From JADJEI01 sp035328465 (lineage in GTDB: Bacteria; Bacteroidota; Ignavibacteria; Ignavibacteriales; Ignavibacteriaceae): a stretch of 32,240 nucleotides of DNA. The notes beneath the pieces were generated by a model, which saw only the letters and a list, made by a program, of their open reading frames with translations, was not told the DNA's origin and ran no database searches. The DNA is taken from assembly GCA_035328465.1 (NCBI GenBank), contig DAOLIQ010000031.1, positions 1-32,240 of the forward strand, in the 5' to 3' direction. A program made the position numbers and the translations under genes. Below, one piece after another: positions 1 through 7,595 of the stretch; within the stretch, counting starts at the first letter, position 1; each line of letters starts with the position of its first letter.

Positions 1-166
1 ATTCGCTCCCGGCAAAAAACTAATCATCGAAGGACTTGCAACTGTTAAAGGAACATCCTCACAAAAACTTACTCTTGATTTTCACAACCGAAATGATAAC
101 ACAGGAATAGAAGTACTAACTGATGGAGATTTTACAGCTTCGAAAAAATTAATGCTGCTGAAGTAA
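1..166 (+). CDS. 3' end of an unknown protein (partial)
   Basis: An open frame enters from the left edge (first whole codon at base 2) and ends at TAA 164-166, giving about 54 C-terminal residues. The fragment reads FAPGKKLIIEGLATV near its start and ends SKKLMLLK. It is rich in Lys, Thr and Gly with alternating hydrophobic residues, as in a beta-sandwich or the end of a secreted protein. I do not recognise the family. That it is coding at all is inferred from the open frame and the plausible composition. Confidence 0.45.
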   Translation, partial: FAPGKKLIIEGLATVKGTSSQKLTLDFHNRNDNTGIEVLTDGDFTASKKLMLLK

Positions 167-630
167 AGTGTCCATTCACGCAAACCCCTAGTAGCATTGC
201 CATCGGAGGTTCGTTTTTCGCTCATTTTAACACCTTCCCAACTGTACCAAAGCTTGGTTTGACTCTACGCTGTCTCGGTTGGGCTCTGCCATTCCTGTAT
301 TCATATCGACTTTCCTCCGGTTAACCTGAACTACCATTGCATCAATCCCTACGCTGCCTCCAATATGCTTGACCATACTTGCGTCAATCTTCATCTCACC
401 TCTGTCATGCTTGACCACACTTGCGTCATGCATGCCGATGGCTCTGAAATGATTGCCGCGCTCATTGAAATTCTAACGAATCCCTTTGAATGAAATCAGA
501 ATTGGTGAAGGATACTCTGTAAAAGGTATATTCAATTCAGAAGATCAAATTTTCCTGTTACAAAAAACTTGTATAAACGACATTCAATAGCTAAATTTAC
601 AACTCAATTTTTCAATTCATAAGGTTAATA
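167..630. other. Intergenic stretch before atpD
   Basis: No convincing conventional gene is seen. Bases 227-433 hold a minus-strand open frame made of 21-bp repeats (separate entry). Bases 490-630 are AT-rich and should contain the atpD promoter, but I could not pick out a clear one. The Shine-Dalgarno-like AAGGT of atpD lies just before 631. Confidence 0.5.
227..436 (-). repeat. 21-bp tandem repeats, open as a heptad-repeat peptide
   Basis: On the minus strand an open frame (ATG at 433, stop at 227; 68 residues) breaks cleanly into seven-residue units: VKHDRGE, MKIDASM, VKHIGGS, VGIDAMV, VQVNRRK, VDMNTGM, AEPNRDS, VESNQAL. Val or Met stands at position 1 in all but one, and Asp or Asn at position 4 in most. 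At the DNA level this is a degenerate 21-bp repeat, clearest as 42-bp pairs around 337-420. No good ribosome binding site precedes the ATG, and the frame stays open upstream to about 475. It could be a small repeat protein, the relic of a larger one, or a minisatellite that happens to be open. Function is unknown. Confidence 0.45.
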
Positions 631-2040
631 ATGAGCGAATTACAAGGCAAAATTATACAGGTTATTGGACCTGTAATTGACATAGAATTTGAAGCAGGTA
701 AGCTTCCTAAAATTTATAATTCAATAAGAATTCCAAGGGTTTCTACCGAAGGTATAAAGGATGAGCTGATTGCTGAAGTTCAACAGCACCTTGGTGAAGA
801 TAGAGTTAGAACAGTTGCAATGGATTCCACAGATGGCTTAGTTAGAGGGATGGATGCTTTTGATAACGGCAAGCCCATTTCTGTTCCTGTAGGACCTGAA
901 ACACTTGGCAGACTCATCAACGTTATCGGAAATCCGATTGATGGACTTGGTGTAATAAATACAAAAAAAACTTATCCTATTCACCGACCTTCACCTGCAT
1001 TCAAAAACCTTTCAACCAAATCTGAAATGTTTGAAACAGGAATCAAAGTTATTGACCTTATCGAACCTTATTCCAAAGGCGGTAAAACAGGATTATTTGG
1101 AGGTGCCGGTGTTGGAAAAACAGTTATTATACAGGAATTAATAAACAACATTGCACAAGAACATGGCGGATATTCAGTCTTTGCCGGAGTAGGTGAAAGA
1201 ACTCGTGAAGGAAATGATCTCTGGCTCGAAATGAAAGAGTCTGGTGTAATAAATAAAACTGCTCTTGTATTTGGTCAGATGAATGAGCCACCCGGAGCAA
1301 GGCTTAGAGTAGCATTGACTGGATTAACTGTTGCAGAATATTTTCGAGATGAAGAAGGAAGAGACGTTTTATTATTCATTGATAACATTTTCCGTTTTAC
1401 TCAAGCCGGTTCTGAAGTTAGTGCATTGCTTGGTAGAATGCCTTCTGCAGTTGGTTATCAACCTAATCTTGCCACTGAAATGGGTGCGTTGCAAGAAAGA
1501 ATTACTTCAACTGATAAAGGCTCAATCACTTCTGTTCAAGCAATTTACGTACCCGCAGATGACTTGACTGATCCTGCCCCTGCAGCAGCTTTTGCACATC
1601 TTGATGCTACTACTGTACTTAGCCGTCAAATTTCTGAACTTGGTATTTATCCAGCAGTTGATCCACTTGATTCAACATCAAGAATCCTTGAGCCTGGTAT
1701 TCTTGGACAGGAACATTATGACGTGGCAAAAAACTGTAAAGAAATTCTTCAACACTATAAAGACCTTCAGGATATAATTAATATTCTTGGAATGGATGAA
1801 CTTTCTGATGAAGATAAAATTGTTGTTCGTAGAGCAAGAAGAATCCAAAGATTTTTCAGTCAACCATTCCATGTTGCTGAGCAGTTCACTGGTTACAAAG
1901 GTAAGTATGTGAAACTTGCTGACACAATTCGCGGCTTCAAAGGAATTATTGATGGTAAATATGATGAGCTCCCGGAAAGTGCATTTATGTACGTTGGCAC
2001 CATTGAAGAAGCTGTAGAAAAAGCAAAGGCGATGAAATAA
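631..2040 (+). CDS. atpD: F1 ATP synthase subunit beta
   Basis: Catalytic subunit of the F1 head, which makes or hydrolyses ATP on the cytoplasmic face of the membrane. The 469-residue length is normal. The P-loop GGAGVGKT is at residues 157-164, the GERTREGND segment with the catalytic Glu at 188-196, the Walker B strand DVLLFIDNIFRF at 245-256, and the nucleotide-contacting YPAVDPLDSTSR near 340-351. The ATG at 631 is preceded by AAGGT at good spacing. The gene runs into atpC with no gap (TAA then ATG). The genes for alpha, gamma, delta and the Fo part are not next to it, as is usual in Chlorobi and Bacteroidetes relatives. Identity is certain. Confidence 0.98.
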   Translation: MSELQGKIIQVIGPVIDIEFEAGKLPKIYNSIRIPRVSTEGIKDELIAEVQQHLGEDRVRTVAMDSTDGLVRGMDAFDNGKPISVPVGPETLGRLINVIGNPIDGLGVINTKKTYPIHRPSPAFKNLSTKSEMFETGIKVIDLIEPYSKGGKTGLFGGAGVGKTVIIQELINNIAQEHGGYSVFAGVGERTREGNDLWLEMKESGVINKTALVFGQMNEPPGARLRVALTGLTVAEYFRDEEGRDVLLFIDNIFRFTQAGSEVSALLGRMPSAVGYQPNLATEMGALQERITSTDKGSITSVQAIYVPADDLTDPAPAAAFAHLDATTVLSRQISELGIYPAVDPLDSTSRILEPGILGQEHYDVAKNCKEILQHYKDLQDIINILGMDELSDEDKIVVRRARRIQRFFSQPFHVAEQFTGYKGKYVKLADTIRGFKGIIDGKYDELPESAFMYVGTIEEAVEKAKAMK

Positions 2041-2457
2041 ATGTCTGATTTATTTCTTGATATAGTTACTCCTTCTAAAATTATTTTTTCTGGTGAGATT
2101 ACTTCTATTACTGTTCCCGGAACAAACGGAAGCTTTCAGGTATTAAAAAACCATGCTCCGATTATCAGCACATTTGAAATTGGTGTATTAAAAATCGAAA
2201 CTGGTTCTGGTAAAAAATATTATGCAACAGGAGGAGGGACTATCGAAGTCTTAAATAATAGAATTCAAGTTCTTGCAGATTCTTTAGAATCTATAGATCA
2301 GATTGATATTACACGTGCAGAATCTGCTTTAAAGAGAGCTAAAGAAAGATTGAATAATATTAGTCAGGAAAAAATTGATGTTGCAAGAGCCGAAGCCGCA
2401 ATGGCTAGAGCATTGAATCGGATTAAGTTAGTTTCAAGGAACTCAACCGAGAATTAA
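2041..2457 (+). CDS. atpC: F1 ATP synthase subunit epsilon
   Basis: Small stalk subunit of F1 that couples rotation and can inhibit ATP hydrolysis. The 138 residues show the usual two parts: an N-terminal beta-sandwich (about 1-85, starting DLFLDIVTPSKIIFSGEI and containing the PGTNGSFQVLKNHAPI segment) and a C-terminal helical hairpin rich in Ala, Arg and Glu (about 90-138). It starts on the base after the atpD stop, so the two are surely co-transcribed and probably translationally coupled. A strong terminator follows 13 bases later. Confidence 0.95.
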   Translation: MSDLFLDIVTPSKIIFSGEITSITVPGTNGSFQVLKNHAPIISTFEIGVLKIETGSGKKYYATGGGTIEVLNNRIQVLADSLESIDQIDITRAESALKRAKERLNNISQEKIDVARAEAAMARALNRIKLVSRNSTEN

Positions 2458-2469
2458 AAAAATTCAATA

Positions 2470-2500
2470 AAAAAAGGGTCTTTAGAGACCCTTTTTTATT
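2470..2500. terminator. Two-way rho-independent terminator between atpC and sod
   Basis: Stem GGGTCT (2476-2481) pairs with AGACCC (2486-2491) around a TTAG loop. An A-run lies on the left and TTTTTT on the right, and these extend the stem. It has a U-tract on either strand, so it can end both atpDC (+) and the converging sod operon (-). Confidence 0.9.
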
Positions 2501-2516
2501 ACCTATGTCCAAAGAA

Positions 2517-3239
2517 TTATTTCACGAGTGAAAATCTGCGCGCAACTTCATCCCAATTAACCACGTTCCACCAATTTTCAATATAATCAGGACGCTTATT
2601 CTGATACTTCAAATAATAAGCGTGTTCCCAAACATCTAAACCAAGAATTGGAGTACCTCTTAATTCAGATACATCCATCAGTGGATTGTCTTGGTTCGGA
2701 GTTGAGCCAACTACTAATTTACCATTTTGTACTACAAGCCATGCCCAGCCTGATCCAAATCTTGTCGCACCAGCATTTGCAAAAGTCTTTTTGAACTCAT
2801 CGAAAGAAGAGAAAGAGCCTTTAATTGCTTCTGCAAGAGCGCCTGTTGGTTGTGTTTGCCCACCACCTTTCATTACAGTCCAAAAAAGAGAGTGGTTATA
2901 ATGGCCGCCTCCGTTATTTCTTACTGCCATAGGATATTTTGAGATTGAAGCCATTAAATCTTCGAGAGTTTTGCCTTCTAAATCCGTGCCTTCAAGCGCT
3001 TTGTTAAGATTAGTAACATAAGCATTGTGATGTTTTGTATGATGAATTTCCATTGTTAGTTTATCAATGTATGGTTCCAACGCATCATACGAGTAGGGGA
3101 GTGAGGGAAGTTCAAATTTTGACATGAGTTTTGTTCCTTTATTATTTTTATAAAATTTATTTAATTGCTTTGCAAGTGAATTAGCAGCAGGTAAAATTGA
3201 TATTGCCCCGACAGTCTTTAAAAATATTTTTCTATTCAT
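2517..3239 (-). CDS. sodA: Superoxide dismutase, Mn type, with N-terminal extension
   Basis: Converts superoxide to oxygen and hydrogen peroxide. Metal ligands by alignment with the Fe/Mn SOD family are His66, His116, Asp202 and His206. The motifs GGGHYNHSLFW, PNQDNP and DVWEHAYYLKY fit the Mn (or cambialistic) type rather than the Fe type. The frame is 240 residues, about 38 longer than cytosolic enzymes. The extra start, MNRKIFLKTVGAISILPAA, looks like a signal peptide or membrane anchor. An internal ATG at 3125 (Met39, MSKFELPSLPYSYDAL) is the classical start and has AAAGGA nine bases before it. Two products, exported and cytosolic, are therefore possible. It is the last gene of the rrf2 operon, 14 bases after the Fe-S carrier gene. 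Confidence 0.95.
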   Translation of the reverse strand: MNRKIFLKTVGAISILPAANSLAKQLNKFYKNNKGTKLMSKFELPSLPYSYDALEPYIDKLTMEIHHTKHHNAYVTNLNKALEGTDLEGKTLEDLMASISKYPMAVRNNGGGHYNHSLFWTVMKGGGQTQPTGALAEAIKGSFSSFDEFKKTFANAGATRFGSGWAWLVVQNGKLVVGSTPNQDNPLMDVSELRGTPILGLDVWEHAYYLKYQNKRPDYIENWWNVVNWDEVARRFSLVK

Positions 3240-3253
3240 TATAATTCTCTAAA

Positions 3254-3604
3254 TCATACACCAAAAGATTCGCCGCAGCCGCATGTCTTTTTTGCATTTG
3301 GGTTATTGAAAATGAACCCGCGCCCGTTAAGTCCATCACTAAAATCAAGTTCGGTTCCTGAAAGATAAAAAAGACTTTTTCCATCTACGAAAAGTTTAAC
3401 ACCATTCATTTCTAAAATAGAATCACCTTCCCTTTTTTCAGTATCGAAGCCTAAAGAATAAGTTAATCCACTGCATCCGCCGCCTTTAACTCCGACACGC
3501 AAACCATACCCTTCGGGGATTTGATTTTCTGTCATAATTCTTTTTATCTCTTTTGCTGCTTTTTCTGTTACTTTAATTTCAGTTTCTGATTGTATCTCTT
3601 GCAT
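3254..3604 (-). CDS. erpA: A-type iron-sulfur carrier (IscA/ErpA/SufA, HesB family)
   Basis: Receives Fe-S clusters from the assembly scaffold and inserts them into target proteins. The 116 residues carry the three family cysteines: Cys44 in GGGCSGLTY, and Cys108 and Cys110 in KTCGCGESF at the C-terminus. The FIFNNPNAKKTCGCG ending is typical. AAGGA precedes the ATG at 3604 at good spacing. It lies between a 104-residue unknown gene and sod in the rrf2 operon. Which A-type subfamily it belongs to cannot be settled by eye, so the symbol is tentative. Confidence 0.93.
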   Translation of the reverse strand: MQEIQSETEIKVTEKAAKEIKRIMTENQIPEGYGLRVGVKGGGCSGLTYSLGFDTEKREGDSILEMNGVKLFVDGKSLFYLSGTELDFSDGLNGRGFIFNNPNAKKTCGCGESFGV

Positions 3605-3631
3605 ATTTTTTATTCCTTTATTAATATTTAT

Positions 3632-3946
3632 TTATAGGGGATCACCCGGAGCGGTGGTTACGAAATCAGGATAATTAATTTTCCAGCCTAATGAATTTGT
3701 TTTAATGAAAATTCCCTCTGTCTCAAATGAATGAGATATGCTTGCAGCCAATAGTTGAGCTTCTGCTTCATTTAGTTCAATATTTTTGCTCTCAAGGAAT
3801 CTTTTAATTCCATACTGAAAGTCCTTCAAGAAAAAATTAGAATTATGAAACAGAGGATAACGTGACTTTAAAAATTTCATTAACTGTGAATGATCCGATT
3901 CAATCGATTTCACGAGCGAGTTTATTTTTTCTGTTTTTAATTTCAT
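3632..3946 (-). CDS. Unknown 104-residue protein in the rrf2-Fe-S-sod operon
   Basis: I do not recognise the family. The protein looks alpha-helical and soluble. It has an N-terminal part rich in Lys, Ser and Glu (KINSLVKSIESDHSQLMKFL), then KDFQYGIKRFLESKNIEL, an Ala-rich helix EAQLLAASISHSFE and a short tail ending in GDPL. There are no cysteines, no signal peptide and no membrane segment. It starts 23 bases after the Rrf2 gene and ends 27 bases before the Fe-S carrier gene, so it is probably co-transcribed. A role in Fe-S handling or oxidative stress is inferred from its neighbours only. Confidence 0.75.
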   Translation of the reverse strand: MKLKTEKINSLVKSIESDHSQLMKFLKSRYPLFHNSNFFLKDFQYGIKRFLESKNIELNEAEAQLLAASISHSFETEGIFIKTNSLGWKINYPDFVTTAPGDPL

Positions 3947-3969
3947 CTGTCAATCTAATTAAATTATTG

Positions 3970-4377
3970 TTACATAATATTTTTTAATTTTGTTGCTTTT
4001 AAAAGTTTATCAATCTCTTTTTGCAGTTTCGCAACAGGATTCCTAATCTGGCAGCAGTTTAATAATGAGCATTCATACTTGTTACTATTGTTTTCAAAAC
4101 ACTCAACGATCTGATAGTTAGGTTCAACAGCCTTAATAATCTCTAGAAGAGAAATTATTTCCGGATCTTTTAATAGTGCGTAACCACCTTTTATTCCTTG
4201 TGTTGAAAAAATAATGTTAGAGCGGTTCAAGTTTTGTAAAATCTTTGACAGCAGCTCAAAAGGAATTTTATTTCTTTCTGCAATTTCTTTTGCTGAAATT
4301 ATAGAACCATCCTTCACTAATGCAATTTCTCGCATCGCCATTAAAGCGTATTCGGTTCTTTTCGTAAATTTTAACAT
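3970..4377 (-). CDS. Rrf2-family transcription regulator with cluster-type cysteines
   Basis: DNA-binding regulator of the IscR/NsrR/RsrR kind. The 135 residues start MLKFTKRTEYALMAM, as Rrf2 proteins do. A winged helix follows, with recognition helix around PFELLSKILQNL (39-50) and wing STQGIKGGYALLK (58-70). The C-terminal part has Cys93, Cys103, Cys108 and Cys109, spaced as expected for a bound 2Fe-2S cluster. It is the first gene of an operon with an Fe-S carrier and superoxide dismutase. A 31-bp palindrome ends three bases before its start codon, which suggests that it represses its own operon and senses cluster or redox state. The exact signal cannot be read from the sequence. Confidence 0.92.
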   Translation of the reverse strand: MLKFTKRTEYALMAMREIALVKDGSIISAKEIAERNKIPFELLSKILQNLNRSNIIFSTQGIKGGYALLKDPEIISLLEIIKAVEPNYQIVECFENNSNKYECSLLNCCQIRNPVAKLQKEIDKLLKATKLKNIM

Positions 4378-4380
4378 AGT

Positions 4381-4411
4381 TTTAAATACGACTTTAATTG
4401 TCGTGTTTAAA
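4381..4411 (-). promoter_or_regulatory. 31-bp palindrome, candidate Rrf2 operator
   Basis: The arms TTTAAATACGAC (4381-4392) and GTCGTGTTTAAA (4400-4411) mirror each other with one mismatch (4387/4405) around a 7-base AT spacer. It lies directly before the rrf2 start codon (4377). Rrf2 dimers are known to bind palindromes of about this size, so autoregulation is the natural reading. The binding itself is inferred. Confidence 0.65.
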
Positions 4412-4420
4412 CCTAAATAA

Positions 4421-4441
4421 AACTTTTATTATATAAAAGTT
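4421..4441 (-). promoter_or_regulatory. AT-rich hairpin with TATAAT: promoter of the rrf2 operon or end of nuo
   Basis: AACTTTTAT (4421-4429) pairs with ATAAAAGTT (4433-4441) around three bases. On the minus strand the same segment contains TATAAT (4433-4428), which could be the -10 box for rrf2 with a start near 4420. A T-rich run follows on the minus strand, so it may instead or also be a weak terminator after nuoN. Confidence 0.4.
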
Positions 4442-4446
4442 AAAAA

Positions 4447-5955
4447 TTAGAAACCAAGTAGTTTAACGGAAGTTTTCGCAAGATTAATCAATGGAGTGAA
4501 ATAAATCCCAAGAACCAAGACTGGTATAAGAATAAAAACGATAAAGATAGCATTAGAAGTTGAACATTTCCAGGATTGAGGAGCAATTTCAGGTTGTACC
4601 AAAAACATATTTTTTAGGACGCGGATGTAATAATAAAGTGAAACCACAGTATTTAGTAATGCGATCACGGCAACTGCTATCATCTTAGCATCAACTAACG
4701 CAATGAACAAATAAAGTTTTGCAATAAAACCTGCTGTAGGTGGTAAACCGGTTAGTGAGACTAAAAATATACCAAGCGAAACTCCAAGAAAAGGATTAGC
4801 ATATCCCAGACCGCGGTATTCATCAATATTTTCACTACCTATTTTATTCGCAATTAACATGACTACTAAGAATGCACCCAGATTCATAAATGTATAAATC
4901 GCGAAATAAATAAGAACAGCAGATATACCTTCATTAGACAAAACTGCAACTCCCAAAAGAATATATCCGGCGTGAGCAATACTCGAGTAGGCGAGCATAC
5001 GTTTCAGATTATCCTGCCACAGAGCAGTAAAGTTTCCTAATGTCATCGTTAAAATTGAGAGTAAAATCAAAAATGATTTCCAGTCTATCAAATTCACGAG
5101 CTGCCAATAACCTTGTTGATCAACAGATTGTATAAAAGTAATTTTAATAAATCTAATTAGTAAAGCAAATCCTGCAGCTTTACTTGCAACAGATAAAAAC
5201 GCTGTAATCGAAATTGGTGCACCTTCGTACACATCCGGTGTCCAAAAATGAAATGGTGCAACAGAAATCTTAAATCCAATTCCAACAAACACAAGCACGC
5301 TTGCGAGTAAGAAAGTTAAGCTGTTGAATTGAGCCATCTGAATTAGCGAGTTTATTTGATAAAGATTAGTTGAACCGGTTAATCCATAAATAAGCGATAT
5401 TCCGAAAAGCATAACGCCGGAAGAAACTCCGCCGTAAATTAAATATTTTAGTGAAGCCTCGCTGTTCCGTAAAGAATTTTTTGTGAAACCTGAAAGTATG
5501 TAAGAGGAAAGCGAAAGCAATTCAACCGAAACGTAAATTAAAATCAAATCGGAGGCTGAGATCATAAAGAAAATCCCCAGTACCATACCAAATATTAAAG
5601 TGTAGTACTCTCCAAGCCTTTCGTAACTTGCGGATAATTCCTTTGAAGCAACAGAGAATGCAACGATTACTAATGAAGCAACTATTACAATTAATTTAAA
5701 GAATGCACCAAATGAATCAGTGGAAATCATTCCTAGTGTGTCTTCTTTACCAAAAGCAAAATTGTTCATTGAAAATTGCTCAACAATAAAAAATGCTGCC
5801 GCAGCGAAAAATATTATTGAAGCAATAGGCAGCAGAAATTTCTTCTTTGGAAAAATTAAATCAATCAAAACTATCAAAACCAGTCCGAAGGAAATTGATA
5901 TTTCTGGTTTTATAAATCCTATACTTGAAATTACGGAGCTGATTAGAGATTCCAC
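4447..5955 (-). CDS. nuoN: Complex I membrane subunit N (antiporter-like)
   Basis: Proton-pumping membrane subunit of NADH:quinone oxidoreductase. The 502 residues are almost wholly hydrophobic, with about 14 helices. Key charged residues of the antiporter fold are present: Glu145 in YVSVELLSLSSY, Lys229 in VGIGFKISVAPFHFWTPDVYEGAP, and Lys259. That HFWTPDVYEGAP motif marks it as N rather than M or L. It is the last gene of the nuo operon, 14 bases after nuoM. Confidence 0.96.
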   Translation of the reverse strand: MESLISSVISSIGFIKPEISISFGLVLIVLIDLIFPKKKFLLPIASIIFFAAAAFFIVEQFSMNNFAFGKEDTLGMISTDSFGAFFKLIVIVASLVIVAFSVASKELSASYERLGEYYTLIFGMVLGIFFMISASDLILIYVSVELLSLSSYILSGFTKNSLRNSEASLKYLIYGGVSSGVMLFGISLIYGLTGSTNLYQINSLIQMAQFNSLTFLLASVLVFVGIGFKISVAPFHFWTPDVYEGAPISITAFLSVASKAAGFALLIRFIKITFIQSVDQQGYWQLVNLIDWKSFLILLSILTMTLGNFTALWQDNLKRMLAYSSIAHAGYILLGVAVLSNEGISAVLIYFAIYTFMNLGAFLVVMLIANKIGSENIDEYRGLGYANPFLGVSLGIFLVSLTGLPPTAGFIAKLYLFIALVDAKMIAVAVIALLNTVVSLYYYIRVLKNMFLVQPEIAPQSWKCSTSNAIFIVFILIPVLVLGIYFTPLINLAKTSVKLLGF

Positions 5956-5969
5956 TTTAATACCAATTA

Positions 5970-7577
5970 TCAGTTAAATAATGAAAATGAACCATAAACC
6001 GATTGAGCGTCATTCATAAACTTTACCATTGCATTGACTGATGAATTCATCATATCAAGCATGAACGAAGGGTAGACTCCGAGAAATAAAACTATTAAAG
6101 CAAGCGGTACCAACATAATGTATTCGCGTGCAGTTAAATCTTTCAGGTCAGTCCATTTATCTTTTAGCTGTCCTAAAAAGACTCTTTGCAGCGTCCACAG
6201 CATATAGCCTGCGCCCAGCAAAATTCCCAGTGTAGAAATAATAGTTATAATTCTAATTGATGAATTACCAAATGCCCCAATAAAAACGAATGCTTCAGAA
6301 ACAAAACCGCTTAAGCCAGGTAATCCAATTGCTGCAAAAAAAGCTACAGACACTAGTCCCGAATAAATCGGCATTTGAGTTGCTAAACCACCAAATGCGT
6401 CTATCTCACGTGTATGAGCACGGTCATATATTACCCCCACGATAAGGAAGAGCATTGCTGTGATCGTTCCGTGATTAAACATTTGAAGCACGGCACCGGA
6501 AATTCCAAAGGTATTCATAGAAGCCATTCCAAGAAGAACAAATCCCATGTGCGAAACGGATGAATACGCAATTAGTTTCTTAAAATCTTTTTGAGCCATT
6601 GCTGTTAAAGCACCGTATACAATATTTATCATTCCAAAAAGCGCAATGTACCATACAAGCTGTCGAGTGATCTCCGGAAAAATTGGATAACTTATCCTAA
6701 GGATTCCATAAGTTCCCATCTTTAAAAGAACACCTGCAAGTATAACGCTGATTGCTGTTGGAGCTTCAACATGAGCATCCGGCAGCCATGTGTGGAAAGG
6801 AAACATCGGAATCTTTATAGCAAATCCAATAAATAAGGCTATATAAGCAATGAATCGTAGGTTAGATGGATTTAATGGGGATAAAATACCGTTTGCAGTA
6901 AAATTGTTTGGATTCATCATTGTCAGTAAATTGAAAGAGAAGACTTTACTGCCGTCAGCCAGTGTTTCCATCGTACTGAAATAAAGTCCAATCATCACAA
7001 GCAATATGAAAATACTTCCGAGTAAAGTGTAGAGAAAAAATTTGATTGCTGCATATTCACGCCTCGGACCGCCCCAAATTCCAATTAAGAAATACATTGG
7101 AAGAAGCATCAATTCCCAGAAAATGTAGAACAAGAAAAAATCTAAAGCGACAAAAACCCCCATCATCCCTGTATCTAATAATAGGAATAAAGCAAAATAA
7201 CCTTTGATTGATTTGGTTATTGTCCACGAAGAAAGTGTAGCAATAAAAGTAACAATAGCGGTTAACAGCACTAAAGGAATGCTTAGCCCGTCAATACCAA
7301 GATAATAATCAATTTTAATTTTTCCGATCCAGGAAAAGCCGGAAATATCAATCCACCTGAATTTTTCTATGAATTGAAATGATGATGGATCATTCACCCC
7401 ACCCAATGAATAATTATAATAGTAGAGAATGAATCCCGCCACTACAACCTGGATCCCGGTGATTAAAAGCGTAAAAGGTTTTATCAACTTTTCCAGAGAT
7501 TTAGGAATGAAAAGAATTAATATCATCCCAAGTATTGGAAGAAAAGTTATAAACGATAGTATTGGAAAGTGTTCCAT
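5970..7577 (-). CDS. nuoM: Complex I membrane subunit M (antiporter-like)
   Basis: Second antiporter-like proton channel of complex I. The 535 residues have about 14 membrane helices. Glu155 lies in FWELMLLPMYFLIGIWGG, Lys255 before PMFPFHTWLPDAHVEAPTA, and Lys286 in AGVLLKMGTYG. These match the M-subunit signature. It sits between nuoL (18 bases upstream) and nuoN in the usual order. Confidence 0.97.
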   Translation of the reverse strand: MEHFPILSFITFLPILGMILILFIPKSLEKLIKPFTLLITGIQVVVAGFILYYYNYSLGGVNDPSSFQFIEKFRWIDISGFSWIGKIKIDYYLGIDGLSIPLVLLTAIVTFIATLSSWTITKSIKGYFALFLLLDTGMMGVFVALDFFLFYIFWELMLLPMYFLIGIWGGPRREYAAIKFFLYTLLGSIFILLVMIGLYFSTMETLADGSKVFSFNLLTMMNPNNFTANGILSPLNPSNLRFIAYIALFIGFAIKIPMFPFHTWLPDAHVEAPTAISVILAGVLLKMGTYGILRISYPIFPEITRQLVWYIALFGMINIVYGALTAMAQKDFKKLIAYSSVSHMGFVLLGMASMNTFGISGAVLQMFNHGTITAMLFLIVGVIYDRAHTREIDAFGGLATQMPIYSGLVSVAFFAAIGLPGLSGFVSEAFVFIGAFGNSSIRIITIISTLGILLGAGYMLWTLQRVFLGQLKDKWTDLKDLTAREYIMLVPLALIVLFLGVYPSFMLDMMNSSVNAMVKFMNDAQSVYGSFSLFN

Positions 7578-7595
7578 CTATTTACCTAAATTTCA

